Shown here piece after piece: positions 52,552 to 62,052 of a stretch of DNA of 64,000 nucleotides. The translations under genes were made by a program, and so were the position numbers. The first letter of the stretch is position 1; every line of letters begins with the position of its first letter. Where the stretch lies: NCBI GenBank assembly GCA_965221545.1, contig OZ244901.1, positions 1,302,001-1,366,000 of the forward strand. Direction: 5' to 3'. The stretch comes from JAJEFO01 sp022819605 (GTDB lineage Bacteria > Pseudomonadota > Alphaproteobacteria > Rhodobacterales > Rhodobacteraceae). Under the pieces are notes generated by a model. That model saw only the letters and a program-made list of their open reading frames with translations, had not been told where the DNA came from and searched no databases.

Positions 52552-54116
52552 CGGGCCACCCGAATTTCCTGTTCCTGATCACCGACCAGCAGCGTTCCGA
52601 CTGGCTTGGCTGTTATGGCCATCCCGTCGTAAGGACTCCCAACATCGACGCCCTTGCGTCATGCGGCACCCGGTTCTCGGACTTTCATGTGGCCGCCCCG
52701 ATCTGCATGCCGAACCGCGCCTCGATCATGACGGGCCGGATGCCATCGCTGCACGGGCTTCGCTACAACGGATGCGCTCTCCCGGCCTCGGCAAACACGT
52801 TTGCGGACGTTCTCGCCGCAGCCGGCTACGACACCGCGTTGATTGGCAAGAGCCATCTGCAGCCCTTCACCCACGACCCGGCACGGCATCTGCCGGACCC
52901 TGACGGTCTTCCGCCCCGTCCGATCGAAGAAGCCTGGAAGCCACCCGCAGAAGAACTCTCGCAGGAGGACCCTGACCTTTACGAGGGTGAGGAATACAAG
53001 ATCAGCGCGCCTTATTTCGGCTTCAATCACGTCGAGTTCGCGTCCGCGCACGGAGACCGTTGCCAAGGACATTACCTGCAATGGCTCCGGAACCGGGCAC
53101 CGGATTGGCGGACGCTCTGGGACGATTCGAACGAGTTGCCGCATAACTACTCCTGTCCGCAGGCGTACCGGACCCCGGTTCCCGAGGACTTGTATCCGAC
53201 GACATGGGTCGCGGACCGGGCAATCGATTACCTGAGCGACACGGCACGCACGGATGCGCCGTTTCTGGCCTTTGTCTCGTTTCCGGACCCGCATCATCCG
53301 TTCAATCCGCCTGGGAAGTACTGGGACATGTACTCGCCGGACCAGTTCGAGTTGCGCCTGCCGTACGAGGCACATCAAAACCCGCCTCCTCCGCTGGCAT
53401 GGCTTGAGCGGAATTTCCGCGAAGGCGGCGGGCAATTCACCAAGCAGACGGCGATGCGGGTCGGAGACCAGGAGCTCCGCGAGGCAATGGCGCTGACGGC
53501 GGGCATGGTCACGATGATTGACGACCATGTCGGCCGGATCGTCAGCGTGCTCAAGGAGCGCGGCCTCTACGAGAACACGGTCATCCTGTTCACCTCCGAT
53601 CACGGTGACTACCTCGGAGACTTCGGGCTTCTTCTGAAGGGGGCCATGCCGTTTCGCGCGTTGACGCAAGCGCCGATGATCTGGTCCGACCCGGCTGACA
53701 GGAGCGCTCGCGTGTCCAACGCGCTGGCATCAAGCGTCGATATCGGCCCCACGATCATCGACAGGGCCGGACTGGCACCCTATCGGGGCGTGCAGGGGAA
53801 TAGCTTCCTTTCTTGCGCCAACGGCTCGGAGCGACACCGAGACGAATTGTTGATCGAGTTCAACGACGGGGCCGCCAAGCTTGGATTTGAACGCCCGGCA
53901 CGGGTGCGCACGCTCAGGACCAAGGAGTGGCGATACACGATTTACGCGGGCGAGGATTGGGGCGAACTGTATGACATTCAGGCCGACCCGGACGAGACCC
54001 GAAATCTCTGGGAGAGCCCGGCGCACGAATCGTTGCGGGGGCGACTTGCATTGCGGTTGGCGCATCACTTGACGTACCAGATGGACGAGAGTCCCAGGTC
54101 GACCTTGATAGCCTGA
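52548..54116 (+). CDS. Type I sulfatase (formylglycine-dependent)
   Basis: 522 residues, alkaline phosphatase fold. LITDQQRSDWLGCYGHP holds the first metal ligands. CMPNRASIMTGR is the CxPxR motif whose Cys is converted to formylglycine by a separate enzyme not seen here. SDHGDYLGDFGLL and further His complete the metal site. No signal peptide is visible, so it should act in the cytoplasm after import. It may be a choline-sulfatase- or phosphonate-ester-hydrolase-like enzyme; sulfate ester hydrolysis is most likely. It shares an operon with the TRAP transporter. Confidence 0.9.
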   Translation: MTGHPNFLFLITDQQRSDWLGCYGHPVVRTPNIDALASCGTRFSDFHVAAPICMPNRASIMTGRMPSLHGLRYNGCALPASANTFADVLAAAGYDTALIGKSHLQPFTHDPARHLPDPDGLPPRPIEEAWKPPAEELSQEDPDLYEGEEYKISAPYFGFNHVEFASAHGDRCQGHYLQWLRNRAPDWRTLWDDSNELPHNYSCPQAYRTPVPEDLYPTTWVADRAIDYLSDTARTDAPFLAFVSFPDPHHPFNPPGKYWDMYSPDQFELRLPYEAHQNPPPPLAWLERNFREGGGQFTKQTAMRVGDQELREAMALTAGMVTMIDDHVGRIVSVLKERGLYENTVILFTSDHGDYLGDFGLLLKGAMPFRALTQAPMIWSDPADRSARVSNALASSVDIGPTIIDRAGLAPYRGVQGNSFLSCANGSERHRDELLIEFNDGAAKLGFERPARVRTLRTKEWRYTIYAGEDWGELYDIQADPDETRNLWESPAHESLRGRLALRLAHHLTYQMDESPRSTLIA

Positions 54117-54773
54117 TGAATTTTGCGGGGATCGGATTGTTGCGAGTCAGCGATTGAATGCCGCCCGACCATTAATTTGCCAGACTGCGAAAGCGATGAG
54201 GGTCAAGGACGCGCGTGTTTGGCCGATTCAGCCGTTGCTCGTCTCGCCGTTCAATGTCACGGCCTTCCAAGCGCAGCATTGTACTCACGTGCAAGCCAAA
54301 ATGAGCATTGAGAACGTTCGCGGGCGAGGCGCTGCCTAAGTTGATCCCGCCAATGCCTTGGCAAACAGGACTTTCCCACGCTGCCGCTGATCTTCCAGGC
54401 CAGCGCACTCAGCAGTGGCGATTCCAGGTTGCACAGAGGGTCTGCCCAGCCAACCGTCAGTGTGGCCTCACGAACACAGTGCGCCATCGCGTGGACTACA
54501 TCATCTGCGCATCGGAGAAGATCTAGGCGAGGTAGGGATTGAATACTGAGCGCGGCACAACGTGTTTTCTCCTGCCGCCTCGATGCATGGGCATCTGTTC
54601 GGATGAGGGACCGAGTCTCGCGATTCAGTCCGTCGCCTTCGCCGTTTCAGGGGTCCCGCTCCGGTTGCGGACCCGAAAGGTTGAATCAAATGCCTTGTGT
54701 TGTCTTCAGTGCAGGATCATGAGGGGCAAGAAGCAAATTTCGTTGCGTATTTTCTGGGCATTGGCTGCAACAC
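54117..54773. other. Intergenic stretch without a recognised gene
   Basis: Around 650 bases of lower-GC sequence. Several short frames occur but none has a ribosome site or a recognised motif. Codon use looks random. It lies between the sulfatase and the toxin gene and probably is old degraded DNA at an island edge. Confidence 0.45.
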
Positions 54774-55202
54774 TCATCCGATCGTCCAAGGATCGATCAC
54801 GTCGATGCCGGAGTCCATGAAGTCCCGTACATTCCGCGTCGCCACTGCCATGCGCCTCGAGCGCGCGATGGCTGCTATCTGGCAGTCCAGCTGAGACATC
54901 GGACGCCCGGCTGCGCGGGACGCTGCGGCGATTTCGGCATAGGCGCGCGCCGCGTCGCTGTCGAACGGCAGAACCCGGCTGGCGAACAGGCTACCGAGCG
55001 TTCGAGCGGCCGCGTCCGCCAAGCCCCGTCGGCGTGCGCCTTCCGGGAAAATGGCGATGCCGGTCAGAATCTCCGCTTCCGTCACCGCCGTAACGAACAG
55101 TTGGCGCGTCGGCACCTCGTCTGTCCAGGAAAGAACACTCGGGCTCGGCGCGTCGCGCATCAGTTCGGACACCACGTTCGTGTCAAGAAGGAACATGGGC
55201 AT
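54774..55202 (-). CDS. PIN-domain toxin, FitB/VapC type
   Basis: Ribonuclease toxin of 142 residues. Acidic residues are in FLLDTNVVSELMR (Asp), VTEAEILTG (Glu), QLDCQIAAIAR (Asp) and the closing TRNVRDF. The ATG begins two bases after the antitoxin stop; a second ATG at 55196 is equally possible. Size and motifs are normal, so it should be active and held in check by the antitoxin. Confidence 0.92.
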   Translation of the reverse strand: MPMFLLDTNVVSELMRDAPSPSVLSWTDEVPTRQLFVTAVTEAEILTGIAIFPEGARRRGLADAAARTLGSLFASRVLPFDSDAARAYAEIAAASRAAGRPMSQLDCQIAAIARSRRMAVATRNVRDFMDSGIDVIDPWTIG

Positions 55203-55203
55203 C

Positions 55204-55449
55204 TCAATCGAACTGCGGCGGCTCGCGCATCGGCTCGCGCGGGGGCAGGTCTAGCTCGACACCGCCCAGGGGCTTGAACAGTTCGTGGATCGCTGTACCC
55301 AGACCCTTGGCAGGCACAGCCTCCCGTTCGATCGCCTCGCGAAGGATCATCCGGACTTCCTCCTCCATGGAACGTCCGTTGCCCGCCGCCCTCTTGCGCA
55401 GGCCGGTCTTCACGCCGTCGTCAAGATTGCGGATCGTGATGCTCGCCAT
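55204..55449 (-). CDS. FitA-type antitoxin (ribbon-helix-helix)
   Basis: 81 residues from the ATG at 55449; another ATG at 55455 adds two residues. The N-terminal ribbon-helix-helix is MASITIRNLDDGVKTGLRKRAAGNGRSMEEEVR; the C-terminal arm (PPREPMREPPQF) would cover the toxin. It binds its own promoter in this family. A 14-codon remnant of a relative is at 34797-34841. Confidence 0.9.
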   Translation of the reverse strand: MASITIRNLDDGVKTGLRKRAAGNGRSMEEEVRMILREAIEREAVPAKGLGTAIHELFKPLGGVELDLPPREPMREPPQFD

Positions 55450-55455
55450 CGCCAA

Positions 55456-55785
55456 GTCCTCAGTTTGATTGCGGCCTCAGCCTACGTGGTGCTTGCAATG
55501 CAATCAAGCCGCGACCGCAAGCGGCGGCCCTGCCTCTGCCGGCATCAGTTCGACCGCCGCCCCAGTGGTCCCGGAGGATGTCGGTGGCGACGCTGTACGG
55601 CACGCGGATGGCGGAGCCGCGCGCCGAGCACCGCGCCAGATGCGCGTATCAACTGATTCGCTGAGCTGGATGCAACGCGAATCACGACCTTGATGTTGGC
55701 TGCCGAGCGATAGGAGAATCGGAAAGTTCGTTTTCGCGACTTACGAACGGCACTCGAATATGCATGTCCGATCTGAATGGGCCGA
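55456..55785. other. Region between antitoxin and tRNA-Glu
   Basis: Holds the antitoxin promoter and the integrase remnant listed separately. DNA from 55410 to 55650 is similar to 34800-35030, in the same orientation, and this includes a matching stretch around CGCAAGCGGCGG. Nothing else is recognised. Confidence 0.5.
55538..55651 (-). pseudogene. C-terminal remnant of a tyrosine integrase
   Basis: The leftward frame reads RYAHLARCSARGSAIRV, then SVATDILRD and TDAG. This aligns with RYAHLAQHSVRDSAVRVSDS, AADILRD and VDAG at the end of the integrase at 34927-36138. It begins at the catalytic Tyr; the rest is lost. It is next to tRNA-Glu, a frequent target for such integrases. Confidence 0.7.
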
Positions 55786-55860
55786 TGGTAGCCCGTAGGG
55801 GAATCGAACCCCTCTTTCCAGGTTGAAAACCTGGCGTCCTAACCGATAGACGAACGGGCC
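55786..55860 (-). tRNA. tRNA-Glu (anticodon TTC)
   Basis: 75 bases including an encoded CCA at 55786-55788. The acceptor stem GGCCCGT pairs with ACGGGCT. The anticodon stem CCAGG/CCTGG encloses TTTTCAA with TTC in the centre. The T arm GAGGGGTTCGATTCCCCT is standard. The gene is complete. Confidence 0.95.
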
Positions 55861-56022
55861 AGCGTCGCTGCTAACTAGGCAATGTAGGTCACGAGAGCAA
55901 GGGGCTTCTTCGGACAGAATTGCCGTACGCATTTCACTCGTCAACGTGCACTCGAGACACGCGAATCCGCCCGTTTCGCATCATCGACTTGTCGTCCGTG
56001 TTGCCCGTCTGGCGGAATGCTA

Positions 56023-57801
56023 TCAGGTGTGCGCCGTGGCAGCGTCTTGCAGCCGGAGCTGCACGGACTGCCGACCGCCCCAATGATTGACCTCGATGTG
56101 ACCGACCAGATGAAAGCGCCGTCCCCTTTTTCCGGCGAGTGCGGGACCCAAGGGTCCCGAGAATGCATTGAATGCAATTGCGTCAAGGCGCGTGCCAAGT
56201 TCATCGCCGAACGAGAACTTCAGGTGGCCGTTTCCAACCTGTCGAGCGTAGTGGATCGCCACGTCCGGAAACGCAAATCTCGGCGCTCGGGCATCTTGTC
56301 CAAACGGGCCCGCCTTTTCGATCTCCTGCATGAGTTCGATTGTCGCCGCCGCCGGCATGAGAGCCGAGTCGATTCGGAGTTCCCTTGCACTTTCAATGGC
56401 CGCAGCCTGACGGGCCGCGTAGTTCGAGAGACGATCCATCGCGTCGGCTAGCTGATCCCGTTCAACCGTGAAGCCTGCGGCCATCTTGTGGCCGCCGCCC
56501 TTCACGAGCAGCCCGTCCGCCTGCAGACGCTGTATTGCATAGCCGAGATCGACACCCCTGATCGAACGGCCCGAACCCTTGCCGAACTGCCCGTCAAACC
56601 CGATGACGACTGCTGGTCGCCGCGTCTCCTGCTTCAGGCGCGCAGCGACGATCCCTACCACGCCGGGATGCCAGTTGTCGCCCGCTGCCCAGACCAGCGG
56701 GCCGTCGAGTCCCCGCTCGTCAGCCTGGGCAAAGGCCGCCTCACGCACCTGCGTCTCGATCTCGCGGCGCTCGCGGTTCAACTGGTCAAGACGTTCTGCC
56801 AGCGCCCGGGCTTCATCGGGGTCGCGAGCTGACAGGCACCGCGCTCCTAGATCGGAGCGCCCGACGCGCCCTCCCGCGTTGACGCACGGCCCCAGAATGT
56901 AGCCAAGATGGTACGCGCTCGGTGGAGCAGTTAGCCTCGCCACGTCCGCGAGCGCGGCAAGTCCGGGTCTCCTGCGTGCTCTCATGACGCGCAGGCCTTG
57001 GCGGACAATTGCCCTGTTCACGCCATGCAGCGGGACCACATCGGCAACAGTGGCCAGCGCCACGAGGTCCAGCATGTCCATGAGATTCGGTCCGTCACGT
57101 CCGCTGTCCCGCAGTTGCCGATTTGCCTCGACTAGGACCATGAACGTGACGGCGGCAGCGCAAAGATGCGCGAAGTCACCGCTTTCGTCCTGGCGGCTCG
57201 GGTTCACGACCCCGAGCGCGCAGGGCAGGGTCTCGGCTGCAAGATGATGGTCAATGACCACGACGTCCGTTTCCGGGACAGCGGAAATCGCCTCGAATGC
57301 ATGGGTGCCGCAATCCACGCAAACGATGAGGTCGTGGGATTCGGCGAGCATGCGCATGGCGGACGGGTTAGGTCCGTAACCCTCGGCAATTCGATCGGGC
57401 ACGTAGAGAGTCGCGTCGTGACCCTGTTGCCCGAACCAGTCGAGGAGAAGCGCGGCAGATGCGCCGCCGTCCACGTCATAGTCGGCAAGGACCGCAATCC
57501 TTTCCTTGTCGGCCAAGGCGCGAACCAGCCGCGCCGCAACGATGTCGGCATCTCGAAACTTCCTTGGATCGGGAAGGAGGTCGCGGAGCCTTGGATCAAG
57601 GAATTGTCCTGCGTTTTCGGCCGAGATGCCCCGATCCGCGAGAATGCGGCAAAGGGCGTCGGGCAGCCCGGTCTCTTGCCCAAGCGCGTCTGCCATGCGG
57701 AGTGAATCACCGTCCGGACCGACCCATCGCCTGCCGGTCAGGGAATCTTCGACACTGAGAAAGGCCGGCGCTGGCGGATCTATCGGATCGTCTCTGGACA
57801 A
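56023..57801 (-). CDS. recJ: Single-stranded-DNA-specific exonuclease RecJ
   Basis: 5'-3' exonuclease of recombination and mismatch repair, 592 residues. The DHH phosphoesterase motifs are ADYDVDG, VDCGTHAFE, VVIDHHLAAE and the DHHA1 motif GGGHKMAAG. The C-terminal OB domain is present. It starts with TTG at 57801, preceded by AGGAAGA; no better ATG exists near the conserved N-terminus AFLSVEDSLTGRRWVG. It lies downstream of glpX on the same strand, a common order in this group. Confidence 0.95.
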   Translation of the reverse strand: MSRDDPIDPPAPAFLSVEDSLTGRRWVGPDGDSLRMADALGQETGLPDALCRILADRGISAENAGQFLDPRLRDLLPDPRKFRDADIVAARLVRALADKERIAVLADYDVDGGASAALLLDWFGQQGHDATLYVPDRIAEGYGPNPSAMRMLAESHDLIVCVDCGTHAFEAISAVPETDVVVIDHHLAAETLPCALGVVNPSRQDESGDFAHLCAAAVTFMVLVEANRQLRDSGRDGPNLMDMLDLVALATVADVVPLHGVNRAIVRQGLRVMRARRRPGLAALADVARLTAPPSAYHLGYILGPCVNAGGRVGRSDLGARCLSARDPDEARALAERLDQLNRERREIETQVREAAFAQADERGLDGPLVWAAGDNWHPGVVGIVAARLKQETRRPAVVIGFDGQFGKGSGRSIRGVDLGYAIQRLQADGLLVKGGGHKMAAGFTVERDQLADAMDRLSNYAARQAAAIESARELRIDSALMPAAATIELMQEIEKAGPFGQDARAPRFAFPDVAIHYARQVGNGHLKFSFGDELGTRLDAIAFNAFSGPLGPALAGKRGRRFHLVGHIEVNHWGGRQSVQLRLQDAATAHT

Positions 57802-57958
57802 GGTCTTCCTGGATCAGACGGGCTTGGAAATGGATACCTGAGCGGGCCGGAAGGTGAAAGCCTGCTTCCGGGCCTTGACCAACGAATCGTGGATGATCGG
57901 ATCCTGCGTCGCGTTTCAGGCGGCTCGGGCAAGCGGCCGAACCCTTGTGCCGATGCCG

Positions 57959-58924
57959 TCAATCTTCCACTGGGTGGCGATATGTCATCCGTCGCATGGA
58001 ACCTGTCTTCGAGCGCATGAGAATCGTTTCCGCAGTCAGCCAGCCCGGCTCACGCTTGATTCCAGGCAGCATCGAGCCATCCGTGACGCCGGTGGCTGCG
58101 AAAATCACGTCGCCTTGCACCATTTCGTCCTTGGAGTACACCCGGTCGAGGTCCTCGATGCCGGCCTTTTTCGCACGCTCCTTCTCTGCATCATTCCGAA
58201 ACCGCAATCGGCCAAGCATCTGCCCGCCCATGCATTTCAGCGCGGCGGCAGCCAGCACGCCTTCCGGCGCTCCGCCTGCACCCATGTACATGTCGATGCC
58301 GGTGTCCGGTTCCGCGCAATGGATCACGGCGGCAACATCTCCATCCGTGATCAAGCGAACGGCGGCCCCTGTGGTCCGGATGTCCGCGATCATGTCCTCG
58401 TGCCGAGGACGCTCCAGAACGCAAACCGTGATGTCTTCGGTTGAACAGCCTTTCGCCCCGGCAATTGCGGCAACGCGTTCGGACGGACTCATGTCCATGC
58501 TGACGACGCCTTCCGGCAATCCCGGGCCGATCGCGAGCTTCTCCATGTAGGTGTCCGGAGCATGAAGCATCGTTCCGCGCGGACCCATCGCGATCACGGC
58601 CAGCGCGTTCGGCATGTCCTTGGCCGTGAGCGTCGTGCCCTCGAGCGGATCGAGCGCGATATCCACTTCGGGGCCCGAACCCGTGCCTACGCCTTCGCCG
58701 ATATACAGCATGGGCGCCTCGTCGCGTTCGCCTTCGCCGATGACGACAACTCCCTGGATTTCGAGCTGGTTGAGCTGCGTCCGCATCGCGTCCACGGCTG
58801 CCTGGTCCGCAGCCTGCTCGCTTCCTCGACCGATCAGGCGGGCTGAGGCCAACGCTGCCGCTTCGCTCACGCGGGCCAAGCCCAAGGACAGCATCCTGTC
58901 ATGAAATTCCGGAATGTCAGGCAT
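57959..58924 (-). CDS. glpX: Class II fructose-1,6-bisphosphatase GlpX
   Basis: Gluconeogenic phosphatase of 321 residues. Metal and substrate motifs are VVIGEGERDEAPMLYIGE, VDIALDPLEGTTLTAKD, the GAGGAPEGVLAAAAL loop and ATGVTDGS. The ATG at 58924 has AAGGAATTTGAG before it. It is divergent from purA and probably shares a message with recJ. Length is as expected for the family. Confidence 0.95.
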   Translation of the reverse strand: MPDIPEFHDRMLSLGLARVSEAAALASARLIGRGSEQAADQAAVDAMRTQLNQLEIQGVVVIGEGERDEAPMLYIGEGVGTGSGPEVDIALDPLEGTTLTAKDMPNALAVIAMGPRGTMLHAPDTYMEKLAIGPGLPEGVVSMDMSPSERVAAIAGAKGCSTEDITVCVLERPRHEDMIADIRTTGAAVRLITDGDVAAVIHCAEPDTGIDMYMGAGGAPEGVLAAAALKCMGGQMLGRLRFRNDAEKERAKKAGIEDLDRVYSKDEMVQGDVIFAATGVTDGSMLPGIKREPGWLTAETILMRSKTGSMRRMTYRHPVED

Positions 58925-59153
58925 CTCAAATTCCTTGCTGAATTCTTCATCTGCCTAGCGAGGTGCCGTCGTCTGGACAAGATCAATCGGTGCGGGTGCC
59001 GGCCTCCGGTGGTCAGGGATCCGGCGTCTGAGTGCGTTGAACTCGGCAAGGAATGCGCGATCTGGAATTGACGTCATTCTCAAGCGCGGCACATTCGCCC
59101 TTTTTCGCCGGGCGTGGTCTCGCTATAGAGCGGACGTTTGGCAGGAGGTGCCC

Positions 59154-60446
59154 GTGGCAAACGTGGTTGTGGTCGGCACTCAGTGGGGCGACGAAGGCAA
59201 AGGCAAGATCGTCGACTGGCTGAGCGAACGTGCAGATGTCATCTGCCGGTTTCAGGGCGGACACAATGCCGGCCATACACTGGTTGTCGACGGTGAGGTC
59301 TACAAGCTTCACGCGCTGCCGTCCGGCGTTGTGAGGGGAGGAAAGCTGTCGGTCATTGGGAACGGAGTCGTCCTTGATCCGTGGCATCTGGTCGACGAGA
59401 TCGAGACTGTCCGCCAGCAGGGAATCGAGATCAGCCCTGATACCCTGATGATTGCGGAAAACGCCCCCTTGGTCCTTCCGCTACACGGGGAACTGGACCG
59501 GGCACGCGAAAGTCAGAACAGCATCGTCAAGATAGGAACGACCGGACGCGGCATCGGTCCGGCGTACGAGGACAAGGTCGGAAGGCGCGCGGTGCGCGTG
59601 GCCGATCTGGGGGATGCGGGGACGCTGGAAAAGCGAGTGGGCCGCCTGCTGGTGCATCACGATGCGCTGAGACGCGGTCTTGGGCTCGATCCGGTTGACC
59701 GCGATTCGCTGCTGTCCAGCCTGAACGATGTTGCTCCGAAGGTGCTGGAATATGCGGCGCCTGCCTGGAAGGTCCTGAATGATCGCAAGAAACGGGGAGA
59801 TCGAATCCTGTTCGAAGGGGCGCAGGGTGCGCTTCTGGACATCGATTTCGGAACCTATCCGTTCGTGACGTCTTCAAACGTCATTGCCGGGCAGGCGGCG
59901 ACGGGCACCGGAATCGGGCCCGGCTCGGTGGATTTTGTCCTTGGCATCGTAAAGGCCTACACGACTCGGGTTGGCGAGGGCCCGTTTCCATCCGAGCTAC
60001 ACGATGCTGACGGGCAGCGCCTTGGAGAGCGTGGCCATGAATTCGGAACCACGACTGGCCGTAAACGCCGTTGCGGGTGGTTTGACGCGGTGCTGGTCCG
60101 GCAGACCTGCGCGACGTCCGGAGTTTCCGGCATCGCGTTGACGAAGCTGGACGTGCTGGACGGCTTCAAGGAACTTAGGATCTGCACGGGCTACAAGCTT
60201 GGCGATGAATTCCTTGATCATCTTCCGACTGCTGCGGACAAGCAGGCACGAGTGACGCCTGTCTACGAGGTCGTGGAAGGGTGGTCGGAATCGACGGCCG
60301 GTGCGCGAAGCTGGACCGACCTGCCAGGTTCGGCGGTAAAGTATGTGCGGCGGATCGAGGAATTGATCGAATGCCCCGTCGCACTGCTGTCAACGAGCCC
60401 CGAACGGGACGACACGATTCTCGTGACTGACCCCTTTGCGGACTGA
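59154..60446 (+). CDS. purA: Adenylosuccinate synthetase
   Basis: Joins IMP and aspartate using GTP in AMP synthesis; 430 residues. The GTP-binding start is VGTQWGDEGKGK; IMP and catalytic sites appear as GGHNAGHT, TTGRGIGPAYEDK and GTYPFVTSSN, and TTTGRKRRCGWFD near the C-terminus. The start is GTG at 59154 with AGGAGGT four bases upstream; the frame continues to 59037 but without homology. Confidence 0.96.
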   Translation: MANVVVVGTQWGDEGKGKIVDWLSERADVICRFQGGHNAGHTLVVDGEVYKLHALPSGVVRGGKLSVIGNGVVLDPWHLVDEIETVRQQGIEISPDTLMIAENAPLVLPLHGELDRARESQNSIVKIGTTGRGIGPAYEDKVGRRAVRVADLGDAGTLEKRVGRLLVHHDALRRGLGLDPVDRDSLLSSLNDVAPKVLEYAAPAWKVLNDRKKRGDRILFEGAQGALLDIDFGTYPFVTSSNVIAGQAATGTGIGPGSVDFVLGIVKAYTTRVGEGPFPSELHDADGQRLGERGHEFGTTTGRKRRCGWFDAVLVRQTCATSGVSGIALTKLDVLDGFKELRICTGYKLGDEFLDHLPTAADKQARVTPVYEVVEGWSESTAGARSWTDLPGSAVKYVRRIEELIECPVALLSTSPERDDTILVTDPFAD

Positions 60447-60459
60447 CGAAGAGGTGGAG

Positions 60460-60699
60460 ATGGCTTTGTCGTGGAAGGCGAGAAGGCGGTGGTCCTTGGT
60501 GATCCTGCTTCTGGGGCTGCCGGTCTACATTGCTGTTGCGGCAAAGGCGGTGAGCGCCCTTGACCGTCCCTCAGTCTGGGTCGAACTTCTTGTATATCTG
60601 GCCTTGGGCATCCTGTGGATCCTGCCTTTTCGTGCCGTGTTCCGGGGCATCGGCAAGGCGGATCCGGGTACCAATGGGGACACGGACCGCACAGGGTGA
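60460..60699 (+). CDS. DUF2842 small membrane protein
   Basis: 79 residues with two membrane helices (WSLVILLLGLPVYIAVAAKAV and VWVELLVYLALGILWILPF). WILPFR and the short length fit DUF2842, found in alphaproteobacteria, function unknown. The ATG is preceded by GAGGTGGAG and lies 13 bases after purA, so it is co-transcribed. Confidence 0.85.
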   Translation: MALSWKARRRWSLVILLLGLPVYIAVAAKAVSALDRPSVWVELLVYLALGILWILPFRAVFRGIGKADPGTNGDTDRTG

Positions 60700-60871
60700 A
60701 CTTGTCCAAGGACCGCGGTCCCGGTCATTGCCGCAAGGGGCTGTGCCGGGACACTCCGTATCCAGGCCGGTCAGCAGTGCTCCGCACGCGCATGGTATGC
60801 ATCGCACCATGGCAAGTCGGAGTCGGACGGCAATGGAATCCGTCGGGAGACTTCCTTCGTGCAGGTTCCGT

Positions 60872-61591
60872 TCAGGTGGAAATTGCAGCCAAAGCGTCCC
60901 GGAGGTCGATCGCGCCGTCATAGAGTGCGCGGCCCGAGATCGCGCCGGCAATGACTTTCGTATCGCGGAGCCGGATAAGGTCTTCCAGGGACGAGACGCC
61001 CCCGCTTGCGATGACCGGGACTTGAGTCTGGCGGGCCAGTGCAGCGGTCGCGCCGACATTGGGGCCGCCCATTGCGCCGTCCCGGTCAATGTCGGTGTGG
61101 ATGATGGCGGCGATTCCAGCATCCTCGTAGGCTTGGGCGAGATCCGTCACCGTCATTTCGGTTGCTTCAGCCCAGCCGCGCGTCGCGACATGCCCGCCGC
61201 GTGCGTCGAGGCCGACCGCAATCATGCCCGGGAACGCCCGCGCGGCCTGACGGACCAGATCAGGGTTCTCGGCAGCGACCGTGCCAAGCACGACACGGGC
61301 GAGTCCCTTCTCAATCCAGTTTTCGATGGTTGCCATGTCGCGAATGCCGCCACCCAGCTGGGCAGGGATGGAGACCGAGCGAAGAATGGACTCGACGGCA
61401 GACGCGTTGACCGGATGTCCAGCAAATGCACCGTTCAGGTCGACGAGATGGAGCCATTCGGCACCTGCTGCCTCGAATGTGGCCGCTTGCGCGCCTGGGT
61501 CGTCACTAAACACCGTGGCCTCGCTCATGTCGCCCTTGAGCAGCCGGACGCACTGGCCGTCCTTCAGGTCGATGGCAGGGTAAAGGATCAT
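60872..61591 (-). CDS. hisA: Phosphoribosylformimino-5-aminoimidazole carboxamide ribotide isomerase
   Basis: Histidine biosynthesis enzyme of 239 residues, TIM barrel. The catalytic Asp8 is in ILYPAIDLKDGQ and the second Asp in HTDIDRDG. Phosphate-binding loops are QLGGGIRD and IASGGVSS. The long upstream frame is not homologous; the ATG at 61591 fits the family start exactly. It faces the purA-DUF2842 pair; the usual hisH, hisF neighbours are not in the window. Confidence 0.95.
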   Translation of the reverse strand: MILYPAIDLKDGQCVRLLKGDMSEATVFSDDPGAQAATFEAAGAEWLHLVDLNGAFAGHPVNASAVESILRSVSIPAQLGGGIRDMATIENWIEKGLARVVLGTVAAENPDLVRQAARAFPGMIAVGLDARGGHVATRGWAEATEMTVTDLAQAYEDAGIAAIIHTDIDRDGAMGGPNVGATAALARQTQVPVIASGGVSSLEDLIRLRDTKVIAGAISGRALYDGAIDLRDALAAIST

Positions 61592-61734
61592 GAGCGTGTT
61601 CCGTTCTCGTTGATCGCTCTTGCCCGGTGCTGGAAGGTGGGGCAAGCGCCTTTGGAGCCACGGCTCCGCATGCACCGACACTTTGGCTGTAGTGGCGATG
61701 ATGTCAGGGTGGAAGCGGAGTGTCGACGCGATGG

Positions 61735-61809
<75 letters not shown>

Positions 61810-61899
61810 GCCAATCGACGAATGCGCGGGATAAAGGCAATCGCTGTCCCACGCAAGCCTGATCTGGACGGCCATTTGTGGCTGGGATAAGCAGTCTGG

Positions 61900-62052
61900 A
61901 TGGGCGGAAAAGCACCTTCCGGACACGAGCGCAGGCGGATTGAAGCCCGGGCCGACCGCCTGAAGGCGGCGCTCAGGGCCAATCTGAAGAGGCGCAAGGC
62001 TCAGGCTCGGGCAAGGAAGGACAAGGTCAAGACCGAGGGGCAGGCAGAATAA
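61900..62052 (+). CDS. Small basic protein upstream of murA
   Basis: 50 residues, strongly basic and helical: MGGKAPSGHERRRIEARADR, then KAALRANLKRRKAQARARK. The TAA stop shares bases with the murA start (TAATG), so the genes are coupled. The Arg/Lys/Ala repeat of about seven residues suggests a single helix that may bind nucleic acid or another protein (inference). The position and coding pattern support a real gene, although it is too short for usual annotation thresholds. Confidence 0.6.
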   Translation: MGGKAPSGHERRRIEARADRLKAALRANLKRRKAQARARKDKVKTEGQAE

